This document shows positions 16,963 to 26,600 of a stretch of DNA of 35,952 nt, in pieces. A program made the translations under genes and the position numbers. The notes under the pieces are model-generated. The model made no database searches. It saw only the letters and a list, made by a program, of their open reading frames with translations, and was not told where the DNA came from. Each line of letters opens with the position of its first letter. The first letter of the stretch is position 1. Source of the DNA: an uncultured Prevotellaceae bacterium (GTDB taxonomy: Bacteria; Bacteroidota; Bacteroidia; Bacteroidales; Bacteroidaceae); assembly GCA_902789415.1 (NCBI GenBank), contig CADAOD010000033.1:1-35952 (forward strand). Direction: 5' to 3'.

Positions 16963-18213
16963 GAAAAAGTTGATTTAATTATCATCGGCGCGGGCCCAGG
17001 TGGTTACCGCGCCGCTGAATATGCCGCTAAGCAGGGTCTCAAGGTGGTTATCTTAGAGGGCTCTGAGGTGGGGGGCACCTGCTTGAATGTGGGTTGTATC
17101 CCCACTAAGACCTATGTGCATAGCGCCACCTTTGCTGAGGCTCGTGAGCGCATGGCTACAGTAGTGCCCCAACTGCGCCAGGGTGTTGAGGGCATCCTCT
17201 CGCATCCCAACATCACGTTGATTCGTGAGAAGGGGGCATTTGTCGATGCTCATACCGTTGGCGACTATACCGCTGATAACATCATCATTGCTACAGGTTC
17301 CGAAACCAAGTGGCTTCCCATCAAGGGTGTTGATGAAAGGCTACGGGTAGGCGAGCAAAGCTCGGGAATTCCTCGTGTAGTTGACTCTACTGGCTTGTTG
17401 AATCTCGAAACCCAGCCCAAGCGCTTGGCAATTATTGGTGCCGGTGTGATAGGTATGGAGTTTGCCTCGGTGTTCAATCGTTTTGGTACCGAGGTAACGG
17501 TCATCGAATATCTCAAGGAGTGCTTACCAGCCCTTGATAGCGATATCGCCAAGCGCTTGCGTAAGTATCTTGAGAAAGGCGGTATCACCTTTAAGATGAA
17601 GACTGCCGTAGAAGATATCGCCGATATCGATGCCGATGTTGTCCTGATGGCAACAGGTCGCAAGCCCCGCATGCAGGCTGACTTTGCTAATGCCGGCATT
17701 GAGTACGATGAGCGCAAGGGTGTTGCTGTAGATGAGAACTTCAAGACAACTGTGAATGGCATCTACGCCATTGGCGATGTAAATGGCAAGCAGATGCTGG
17801 CTCATGCCGCAGAGATGCAAGCCATCCATGCTGTTAACCAGATTATCGGTAAGCCCGACAATATCCGCTTTGATATCATGCCTGCTGCCATCTTTACACA
17901 ACCCGAAGCCGCTTGCGTAGGGCCAACCGAAGACCAACTCAAGGCCGATGGTATCGCATACGAGTGCAAAAAGTCGTTCTGGCGTGCCAACGGTAAGGCT
18001 ATGGCGATGGGCGAAACAGAGGGCTTGTTGAAGTTGTTTGTATCATCTGAGGATGGAGCAATTTTAGGCTGTCATGCCTATGGCGCCCATTCGGCTGATA
18101 TTGTGCAGGAGGTAAGTGTGCTGATGTGCAAACATACCACTATCACCGAACTCGCCGATATGGTTCACATCCATCCCACACTTTCAGAGATATTAAAGTC
18201 CGCTGTAGAGTAA
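16960..18213 (+). CDS. lpd: Dihydrolipoamide dehydrogenase (L protein), with two apparent losses and one insertion
   Basis: A 417-residue flavoprotein that reoxidises GcvH dihydrolipoamide with NAD+. It has an FAD site (IIIGAGPGGYRAAE), redox pair Cys41/Cys46 (GGTCLNVGCIPTK), NAD site (IIGAGVIGMEFAS), second FAD site (YAIGDVNG) and catalytic HIHPTLSE at the C terminus. The ATG at 16960 gives the standard MEKVDLIII start; an in-frame ATG at 16939, overlapping the gcvPB stop, would add 7 residues. Usual Lpds are about 445-465 long. About 20 residues seem missing after 'YVHSA' (near 17128) and about 15-20 after 'TAVEDI' (near 17620), where a beta-hairpin is expected. About 12 extra residues (ERLRVGEQSSGI) appear near 17334-17370. 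Confidence 0.93.
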   Translation: MEKVDLIIIGAGPGGYRAAEYAAKQGLKVVILEGSEVGGTCLNVGCIPTKTYVHSATFAEARERMATVVPQLRQGVEGILSHPNITLIREKGAFVDAHTVGDYTADNIIIATGSETKWLPIKGVDERLRVGEQSSGIPRVVDSTGLLNLETQPKRLAIIGAGVIGMEFASVFNRFGTEVTVIEYLKECLPALDSDIAKRLRKYLEKGGITFKMKTAVEDIADIDADVVLMATGRKPRMQADFANAGIEYDERKGVAVDENFKTTVNGIYAIGDVNGKQMLAHAAEMQAIHAVNQIIGKPDNIRFDIMPAAIFTQPEAACVGPTEDQLKADGIAYECKKSFWRANGKAMAMGETEGLLKLFVSSEDGAILGCHAYGAHSADIVQEVSVLMCKHTTITELADMVHIHPTLSEILKSAVE

Positions 18214-18225
18214 CAACGGACTTTA
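18194..18225. terminator. Possible bidirectional hairpin terminator between lpd and purN
   Basis: TAAAGTCCG and CGGACTTTA form a perfect 9-bp stem that continues, after one mismatch, with TGT/ACA around a 6-base loop. The lpd stop codon lies inside it. The T-tract after it is weak in both directions, so its strength is uncertain. Confidence 0.45.
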
Positions 18226-18230
18226 TAACT

Positions 18231-18797
18231 TTACAGATTGTTTAATACTTCCTCAACAACCTTGGGGAAGTATTTCATTTCCAGTTGGTGCTCTTTTTCT
18301 GCGATGTCGTCTACGGTGTCCTCGGGCGAGAGGGACACTTTGTATTGGGCGATGATTTCGCCCGAATCGCATACGGGGGTTACCCAGTGTACTGTCATTC
18401 CCGTCTCGGTTTCGCCAGCCTCTTTTACGGCCTCGTGCACATGGTGGCCCCACATACCTTTGCCGCCGTACTTGGGCAATAGGGCAGGGTGGATGTTGAT
18501 GATGCGGTGGGGATAGGCATCGATAAGAAAGCTAGGAACCAAAGGCAGGAAACCTGCCAATACGATAAAGTCGATGCTGTATTTCTTAAGCAAAGGCAGC
18601 ATCACGTTAGGGTCGTTCAATTCAGCTTTAGGTGTTACAGCTGTTGGCACATTCAAACGCTCGGCACGAACAAGAGCGTAGGCATCAAACTTATTGCTGA
18701 CTACGAGCGCGCAGTTTACACGCTCGGAGCCAGCAAAATATTTAATCAGGTTTTCGCAGTTGCTACCGTTACCTGACACAAAAATCGCTATGTTCAT
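18231..18797 (-). CDS. purN: Phosphoribosylglycinamide formyltransferase, copy 1
   Basis: A 188-residue PurN that formylates GAR using 10-formyl-tetrahydrofolate, step 3 of purine synthesis. The catalytic set is visible: Asn and His in 'IINIHPALLPKYGG' and Asp in 'VCDSGEII'. The N-terminal phosphate-binding loop reads 'FVSGNGSNCENLIKYF'. It follows ddh directly, its ATG abutting the ddh stop codon, so the two are coupled. A second full-length purN lies at 33445-34014. From 'FIVLAGFLP' onward the two proteins are almost alike, while their N-terminal halves differ much more. This copy has the less usual N terminus. Confidence 0.93.
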   Translation of the reverse strand: MNIAIFVSGNGSNCENLIKYFAGSERVNCALVVSNKFDAYALVRAERLNVPTAVTPKAELNDPNVMLPLLKKYSIDFIVLAGFLPLVPSFLIDAYPHRIINIHPALLPKYGGKGMWGHHVHEAVKEAGETETGMTVHWVTPVCDSGEIIAQYKVSLSPEDTVDDIAEKEHQLEMKYFPKVVEEVLNNL

Positions 18798-19697
18798 TTA
18801 TACAAGATGCTCAATGAGGTCGGCACGGTCACCAGGCAGCATGTCAATCACAGGAATCTCTACCATGGTGTAGCATCCTGGTTCAAGACGCATAGAAGCA
18901 CGAGCCACATTAACCAGAACCTGACCGGTGAGGGCTGGGTTGTTGATGCTCATGTTGAACTCCAGACGCTGGTTCTGAGTCTTACCGCTCACACCCTTGC
19001 GTACCAGGTTTACACCATGTCCCATATCGCGAACGTCGTCAACGCTCTCTACCTGGAACACGTGAGTCTCGTCGCTGGCGAAGTAAGGATCGGCCTTGAT
19101 AGCCTTGGTTACCTCTTCGAGCTTAGCGCCCTCTTCCAACTCTACATATACCATACGGCGGTGAATACCCTCGCCCAAGGGGATAGTCATGCTCAGTGCA
19201 TTCTTAACACCCTCCTTCGAACGTACACATACACTGTGCCCCATCGACATACCAGGACCGAAGTTGGTGTAGCTCAAGCCCTTTGGAGCCAAGCTCTGCA
19301 TCAGGGTGCGTACGATTGAATCAGAACCTGGATCCCAACCTGCGGCGATGACGCTTACGGTGTTAGTCTCCTTATTCAGCTTCATCAGGCGCTCGCGATA
19401 ACCACGAATCTGAGTGTGGATGTCGAAAGAGTCAACAGTGTTGATGCCCAATGGCAGAATCTGGTTAGCATATTCCTCACAGCTACGTGTTGGTGTAGCC
19501 AGGATAGCTACATCTACATCCTTCAAGTCGCGAATATCCTTTACAACCTCATACTGTGCCAGCTCGGCGGGCTTGTTCTCTGCGCCATTGCGACGCACGA
19601 TGCCTGCTACTTCAAAATCGGGAGCGGTCTCGAGAGCCTCAAGCGCATACTTACCGATATTACCGTAACCAACTACGGCTGCTCTGATTTTTTTCAT
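18798..19697 (-). CDS. ddh: meso-Diaminopimelate D-dehydrogenase
   Basis: A 299-residue NADP-dependent dehydrogenase that makes meso-DAP from tetrahydrodipicolinate in one step, for peptidoglycan and lysine. It has an N-terminal Rossmann motif (VVGYGNIGKYALEAL), 'ILATPTRSCEEYA', 'NTVDSFDIH', 'AAGWDPGSDSI' and 'GPGMSMGHSV', all typical of Ddh; the length is exactly as expected. It is the first gene of a two-gene unit with purN copy 1 and is divergent from ruvA, with a promoter-like box about 44 bp upstream of its start. Confidence 0.96.
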   Translation of the reverse strand: MKKIRAAVVGYGNIGKYALEALETAPDFEVAGIVRRNGAENKPAELAQYEVVKDIRDLKDVDVAILATPTRSCEEYANQILPLGINTVDSFDIHTQIRGYRERLMKLNKETNTVSVIAAGWDPGSDSIVRTLMQSLAPKGLSYTNFGPGMSMGHSVCVRSKEGVKNALSMTIPLGEGIHRRMVYVELEEGAKLEEVTKAIKADPYFASDETHVFQVESVDDVRDMGHGVNLVRKGVSGKTQNQRLEFNMSINNPALTGQVLVNVARASMRLEPGCYTMVEIPVIDMLPGDRADLIEHLV

Positions 19698-19740
19698 GTT
19701 TTATTTATTCTTTTGATGATTATTTCAATGTTTGCGGTTG

Positions 19741-19748
19741 CAAAAGTA
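19741..19748 (-). promoter_or_regulatory. Candidate -7 box of the ddh-purN promoter
   Basis: Minus strand TACTTTTG fits TAnnTTTG, 44 bp before the ddh ATG. No TTTG is found at the usual distance upstream. Confidence 0.5.
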
Positions 19749-19799
19749 ATGTTTTTCTGCCAAATTACGTAACTATTTGACGTGAAAATTATCTAAAAA

Positions 19800-19855
19800 C
19801 TTACAATTTATTTCGAATTGAAACTTTCTTGCCTTAAAATACAATAAATTGTAAG
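19800..19855. promoter_or_regulatory. 13-bp inverted repeat upstream of ruvA
   Basis: CTTACAATTTATT (19800-19812) and its exact complement AATAAATTGTAAG (19843-19855) flank 30 bp. A third similar piece, ATTTGTAAG, lies just before the ruvA ATG at 19899. The spacing suits an operator bound by a dimer or a DNA loop in the ddh/ruvA divergent region. I know of no regulator with this site. Confidence 0.4.
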
Positions 19856-19898
19856 GTTTCTCCGTTTATTTAGATGTATATATACAAATTTGTAAGTT

Positions 19899-20501
19899 AT
19901 GATTGAATACATTAAGGGAGAACTGACCGAGTTAACCCCTGCATTAGCAACTGTAGAGGCGGGTGGTGTAGGCTACGGTCTGAACATATCACTGAATACA
20001 TTCAGTGCTATTCAGGGTAAGAAGGAAGTGAAACTCTATGTTTACGAGGCTATTCGCGAAGATGCGCACGTGTTGTTCGGCTTTGTAAACAAGAAGGAGC
20101 GCGAGATGTTCCTGTTGTTGATAACCGTGAGTGGCGTGGGCGCCAACACGGCACGAATGATGCTTTCGGGCATGAGTGTGGCCGAACTATGTAATGCCAT
20201 CTCTACGGGTAATGCCAAGCTGATACAGAATATCAAGGGCATTGGTAAGATGACGGCCCAGCGTATTATCGTTGATCTGAGGGACAAGATTGTAACGTTG
20301 GGTATCTCGGACGAGATTCCGGCAGGTGGACAGATAGCGGCACCGGTAAACAACCAGGTAAAGGACGAGGCCATTGCTGCCCTTACTATGCTTGGCTTTG
20401 CCCCAGCACCCACCCAGAAGGTGGTGCTTCAAATCCTACAGTCGCAACCCAATGCCCCTGTTGAGGAAGTCGTAAAACTCGCCCTTAAGCAGATTAAGTA
20501 G
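19899..20501 (+). CDS. ruvA: Holliday junction branch-migration protein RuvA
   Basis: A 200-residue RuvA that holds four-way DNA junctions for the RuvB motor. It has an OB-fold N terminus ([12 protein letters not shown]...VGYGLNIS), helix-hairpin-helix blocks '[19 protein letters not shown]' and '[19 protein letters not shown]', and a C-terminal RuvB-binding domain from about residue 150 ([12 protein letters not shown]). The length is normal. The pairing of ruvA directly before sprA is one I recall from other Bacteroidetes; the two are probably linked by common transcription rather than function. Confidence 0.96.
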   Translation: MIEYIKGELTELTPALATVEAGGVGYGLNISLNTFSAIQGKKEVKLYVYEAIREDAHVLFGFVNKKEREMFLLLITVSGVGANTARMMLSGMSVAELCNAISTGNAKLIQNIKGIGKMTAQRIIVDLRDKIVTLGISDEIPAGGQIAAPVNNQVKDEAIAALTMLGFAPAPTQKVVLQILQSQPNAPVEEVVKLALKQIK

Positions 20502-20508
20502 TTTTTAA

Positions 20509-20592
20509 GGCACGGATTTCACGGATTAACACGGAATATATTAATATTATCCCGCAGGTAAAAAATCCGTGTAAATCCGTGAAATCCGTGCC
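20509..20592. repeat. 27-bp near-perfect inverted repeat between ruvA and sprA
   Basis: The arms are 20509-20535 and 20566-20592, complementary except for one base, around a 30-bp AT-rich centre. Each arm is itself built of three CACGGA-type words (CACGGATTT, CACGGATT, ACACGGA). A CACGGATTTCACGGATT motif is one I recall as a dispersed extragenic repeat in many bacteria. It could form a long hairpin in the ruvA-sprA transcript. The GTG at 20579 that would extend sprA upstream lies inside the right arm and is unlikely to be a start. Confidence 0.9.
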
Positions 20593-20605
20593 AAAAAGAA
20601 ATAAT

Positions 20606-23600
20606 ATGAGGCGGATTGTGGGATTGTTGATGGTGGCTTTGTTCGCGTGCGCGGGAGCGTATGCGCAGACGAAGAACTACCTGAAGATGCCCGACAATAT
20701 CCGCGAAACGGTAGAGTATAACGACTCGCTGAATGTTTATTACATCGGACAGAAAATGGGCGATTCGTATCTGAATGTGCCTATTCTGATGACACCCGAG
20801 GAGTATCGGCAGTGGGTGGAGAAACGTGCCCTGCACGATTTCTTCTACAAGAAAAACGAAGAGAATACCCAGAACGCAGGTAAGGATAAGTTCGACCTGA
20901 TGGATATGCATTTCGATCTGGGACCAGCTGAGAAGATTTTTGGACCTGGTGGTGTGCGTATCAAAACTCAGGGTACTGCCGAACTGAAGATTGGTGGTAA
21001 TATCAAGAAGATTGATAACCCTTCGTTACCCATCCGTAACCGCAAAACCACCTCGTTTGATTTCGACGAGAAGGTGAATCTGAACCTGAACGGCAAAGTA
21101 GGCGATAAGGTGAACATGAACCTGAACTACAATACCGATGCTACGTTTGATTTTGATGCCCAGAACCTGAAGCTGAAGTACGAGGGTAAAGAGGATGAGA
21201 TTATTAAACTGGTCGAGGCAGGTAACATCACCTTCCCCAGTAACAACTCGTTGGTAAAAGGTGCCAGCAGTTTGTTTGGTGTGCGTACCGATATGCAGTT
21301 CGGACGATTGAAACTCCAAACCGTTCTCTCGCAGAAGAAATCATCATCCAAAAGCGTGTCATCTAAAGGTGGCACCCAAACCACAGCTTTCGAACTGGAT
21401 GTGGCCGATTACGAGGAGAATCGTCACTTCTTCCTGTCTCACTACTTCCGTAATCGCTACGATCAGGCCATGAGCACCCTTCCCAACCTTACCACAGGTA
21501 TCGAGATAACGCGTGTAGAGATTTGGGTAACTAACAAAACCGGAACCACTTCGAACACCCGTAACATTGTGGCTGTAGCCGACTTAGGTGAAGGTGGACA
21601 GCGTGTGCCTGATAATAACGCTAACACGTTGTATAACACCCTGACCACCCAGTATGCCGATGCCCGTGATATCGACCAGACCAATAGCGTGCTGGCCGGT
21701 ATGCCCGATTTCGAGAATGGACGCGATTACGAAAAACTGTCGAGTGCCCGCCTGCTTACCTCGTCTGAATACACCGTCAACAAGGCCTTGGGTTATATCT
21801 CGCTGAAGAGTGGCTTGCAGACCGATCAGGTACTGGCCGTGGCTTACGAGTTTACATCGGGTGGCGTTTCCTATCAGGTGGGCGAGTTTGCCGCAGATGT
21901 TACCGAGACTTCCAAGGCACTTTTTGTCAAGTCGCTCAAGAATACCTCCAACAACCCTTCGCAATCCAACTGGAAGCTGATGATGAAGAACGTGTATTAC
22001 CTGGCTTCGAAGGTTGAGAAGACCAAGTTCCGTTTGGACATCAAGTTCCAGAGCGATACCGCAGGTGTGTATCTTACTTACATCCCCGATCAGCGTGTAA
22101 AAAGCACCACACTCTTAAAGCTGTTGGGGTGCGACCGCCTGGATAATAACAACAAACTGCATGCTAATGGCTATTTCGATTTTGTTGAGGGCTATACCGT
22201 GAGCGATGGACGTGTGTTCCTGCCTTCTACTGAACCCTTCGGTGCCTATCTGCGCCAACAGTTGTTGCAGAACGGCTTACCTGCATCCGAGGTCGGGAAA
22301 TACGTGTTCAGCGAACTGTACGATTCAACCAAGACAGTAGCCAAACTGGTAGCCGAGAAGGATAAGTACCTGCTGGTGGGCCAGTACAAAGGCACATCGG
22401 CCAATGTCATCTCGTTGGGTTCTATGAATGTGCCTCAAGGCTCGGTGGTGGTAACGGCAGGTGGCGTGGTGCTTACCGAAGGTACCGATTACTCCGTTGA
22501 TTACTCGGCAGGCGAGGTAACTATCCTTAACCAGAGCATTATCGATGCGGGTACCAATGTCAACGTGTCGCTCGAGTCGGATACCGAATACGGCATGCAG
22601 CGTAAAACTATGTTAGGCGTAAACTGGGAGTACGAACTCTCCAAGAGTCTTACCCTTGGTGGTACGCTGATGCACCTGAGCGAGCAGGCCCTTACCTCGA
22701 AGGTGGCGATGGGTGAGGAGCCCTTGAGTAATACCATCTGGGGCCTGAGTCTTAACTGGAAACAGGAGAGTCAGTGGCTCACCACCATGCTCAACAAAAT
22801 ACCTTTCCTGCATGTCAAGCAGCCCTCGTATATCTCGTTTACAGGCGAGTTCGCCCAGTTGATTGCAGGCACAGCGCGTGGCACGCAGGATAATGCCTCG
22901 TATGTAGATGATTTCGAGAATACCAAGAGTTATATCGATTTGAGCAACCCCAAGGAGTGGACACTGTCGAGTGTGCCCTCGATGTTTGCCGAGAGTAGCG
23001 ATAAAACAGGTGTAACTAGTGGCTACAACCGTGCCCTGCTGGCATGGTATAATGTCGATCCTATCTTTACCCGTCGCAGTTCAACCCTTACCCCTGCGCA
23101 TATCAAGAGCGACCTGGAACAGCTCTCCAACCACTATGTGCGCGAGGTGTACGTAAAGGAGCTCTATCCCAACCGCGACCAGAGCACCTATAATGGCGCC
23201 ACTTCAACGCTGTCCATCCTAAACTTGGCTTACTACCCCCAGGAGCGCGGCCCTTACAACCTGTCGTTGGGACTTAACAGCGATGGTACTCTGCAACAGC
23301 CCGAAACCAAGTGGGGCGGTATGATGCGTAAAATTGATACTAACGATTTTGAGCAGGCCAACATCGAGTATATCGAGTTCTGGTTGCTCGATCCGTTCAT
23401 CTACAGTCGTGAGCAGGGTAGGGCATCCGATTATGCCGGCGACCTGTATTTTAACCTGGGCGAGATTTCCGAGGATATCCTGCGTGATGGCAAGAAATTC
23501 TATGAGAGCGGGATGCCCGTGGATGGCAGTAACAATTTTACTACTACCCAGTGGGGAAAGATACCCGTGCAGGCCACCCAGACCTACGCCTTTGCCACCA

Positions 23601-26600
23601 CCACCGGCTCGCGTAAAAAGCAGGATGTGGGTTACAATGGTTTGACGGATGTGGAGGAACAACAGTATGGTGCCTATAGTGAGTGGCTGAATAATGTGAG
23701 TGGTATCGTTACCAACGATAGCACTCTGCAGGCCTGGCGACAGGACCCTGCTGGCGACGACTACCACTACTTCCGTGGTTCCGATTTCGATAACGAACGT
23801 AAGAGTATCCTTGATCGCTACAAGCGTATCAACAACCCCCAGGGCAACTCGCCCGAGACCGAGGACCAGACCGAAAGTTACGATACCAGCTATAAGAGCG
23901 GCCCCGATGTAGAGGATATTAACCAGGACTACACCCTGAATGAGTACGAACGCTACTACCAGTACAAGGTGCGCATCAGTCCCGAGATACTCGAAGCTTA
24001 CCGCAATGGTGTGCCCCCTACCGACTGCTTTATCACCGATATGCGTACCAGTAGTGTAAAGCTGCGTAATGGCGATACCACCAGCGTTAACTGGTATCAG
24101 TTCCGCATTCCGCTTACCGAGTACGAACGTAAGGTGGGCAGTATCAGCGATTTTACCAGCGTGCGCTTTATGCGTATGTTTATGACTGGATTCCAGAAAC
24201 CTATCGTACTACGCTTTGGCTCATTGGATTTGGTGCGTGGCGAGTGGCGTGTGTATAACCAGAGTTTAGGCACTGGTGCCGAGAGTGGAACCATCGAGGT
24301 GAGTGCCGTGAATATCGAGGAGAACAACGATAAAACACCCGTTAACTACGTGCTGCCTCCAGGCATCAGCCGTGTTACCGATCCCTCGCAGCCCCAGTTG
24401 GTCGAGAACAACGAGCAGTCGCTCGATATGGTGGTGAAGGATTTGCAGCATGGCGAGTCGAAGGCCGTTTACCGTAATATGCACCTCGACCTGCGCCAGT
24501 ACAAGCATCTGCAGATGTTTGTGCATGCCAACCATCTGGTGCCCGATGATACACAGTTGCAGGATGGGCAGTTGGCTGTGTTTGTGCGTATGGGTAGCGA
24601 TTACCGCAATAATTACTACGAGTACGAGATACCTCTACAGCTCACCCCCGATCGTAGTGACTATAGCAAGTACGCTACTGCCGATCGCCGTATGGTGTGG
24701 CCCGAAGAAAATATGCTGGATGTCAACCTTGATATCTTTACCAAACTTAAGAAAGCCCGTAATCAGGCCAAGGCGCAGGGCATTGGTAGCTTTAACCAGG
24801 TGTATAGCGAGGCCGACCCGCTAAAGCCCAACAACACAGTGCGTGTGCAGGGTAACCCCACCTTAGGCGAGGTGAAGGTGATGATGATTGGTGTGCGAAA
24901 CCTGGCCGACCAGACAAAGTCGGGCGAGGTATGGGTGAACGAGCTTCGCCTAATGGATGCCAATAACAATGGCGGTTGGGCGGCATCGGGCAATCTGAAT
25001 GTGCAGCTCTCTGATTTTGGCTCTGTAAATCTCACAGGTCGCTATATCAGTGATGGTTTTGGTGGACTGGAGGAGAGTGTGATGCAACGCTCTACCGATA
25101 CCCAGAAAGAGTACTCGTTTACTGCCCAGCTGGAGTTGGGTAAGTTCTTCCCCGATAAGGCCAAGGTAAGTGCGCCATTGTATTACTCGGTGAGTCACGA
25201 GGAGGTGCGCCCACGTTACAACCCATTAGATACTGATATGCTGCTGAGCGATGCTTTGGAGAGTGCCGCCAATCAGCACGAGCGCGATAGCATCGAGAGT
25301 ATTGCCGTTACTAAAACACGCAACACCAACTTCTCGCTGTCAAACCTGCGCTGGGGACTAAAGACCAAGCGCCACCCCATGCCTTACGATCCCGCCAACT
25401 TCTCGTTCTCCTACAGTCACTCGCATCGTAATACCTCGGGTCAGACCACCGTTTACGAGCGCGAGGACCAGTGGCGTGGTGCTCTTAATTACACCTACTC
25501 GCCGGTATATAAAACCTGGGAGCCGTTTAAAAAACTCAAGGGCAAGTCAAAGTGGCTCAACTTCCCTAAGGCGATTGGTTTTAATTATCTGCCTCAGAAC
25601 ATCTCGTTCAACACCGAGATGACACGTAACTACTACGAGCTGCAGGAGCGCGATTTGGAGAATCTGGAAGATCAGAGCCTGCCGCTCACATTCTCCGAGC
25701 AGTTCCTGTGGAATCGCGATTTCTCTATGCGTTGGGACTTTACCAAGAACCTGCATTTCACTTTCCAGTCGGCCACCCGTGCCGAAATCGAAGAACCATA
25801 TACGCCTATCAACAAGGACCTGTATCCCGATCAGTATATGGCTTGGAAGGACTCAGTAAAGCAGAGTATTCGTAACTGGGGTACACCGCTCGATTACCAG
25901 CAACAGGTAACTGCCTCGTACCAGTTCCCACTCAACAAACTGCCTATTTTTGATTGGATTAATGCCGATGCCTCGTACAGCGGACGCTACACTTGGGTGC
26001 GTGGTACCGAATTGGAGGATGGCACCAGCCTGGGCAACACCATCACCAGCAACCGTCAGATAAACATGAATGTGGCGCTTAACTTCGTCACCCTCTATAA
26101 CCATCTGCCTGCCCTGAAAAAGGCCAATCAGCGCAATAAAGGTGCCTTGCGTGTACTCATGATGCTGCGCAGTATGAACATCAGCTACCGCTCGCAGTAT
26201 TACATGCTGTTGCCTGGCTTTATGCCTAATGTGGGCGATATGTTGGGTCAGAATAAAACAGATGGCTTGCTGACGCCTGGACTGGATTTCGCTTTCGGAC
26301 TGATGGGCGATGGTTATATCAATAAGGCCCTAAGTCGCAATTGGCTGTTGCAGAACGATAACGTGTCAACTCCAGCCAATATCAACACCAGCAAGGACTT
26401 GCAGATAAAGGCGGTGATTGAGCCTATCCGCGATTTGAAGATTGACCTCAGTGCCTCGCGTACCGATACCCGTGCCAAGAGTATACAGTATATGTATGAT
26501 GGCATGCCCACCACGCTGAGTGGTACCTTTAATATCACCACCATCTCGCTACGTGGCGCGTTGGCAGGTATGGGTAATGCTAACAATGGTTATTACTCAG

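Noticed and set aside
20579-20605. GTG start extending SprA by nine residues
   Set aside because: The codon lies inside the right arm of the inverted repeat, and the extension would bury the signal peptide. The ATG at 20606 gives a clean Sec signal.
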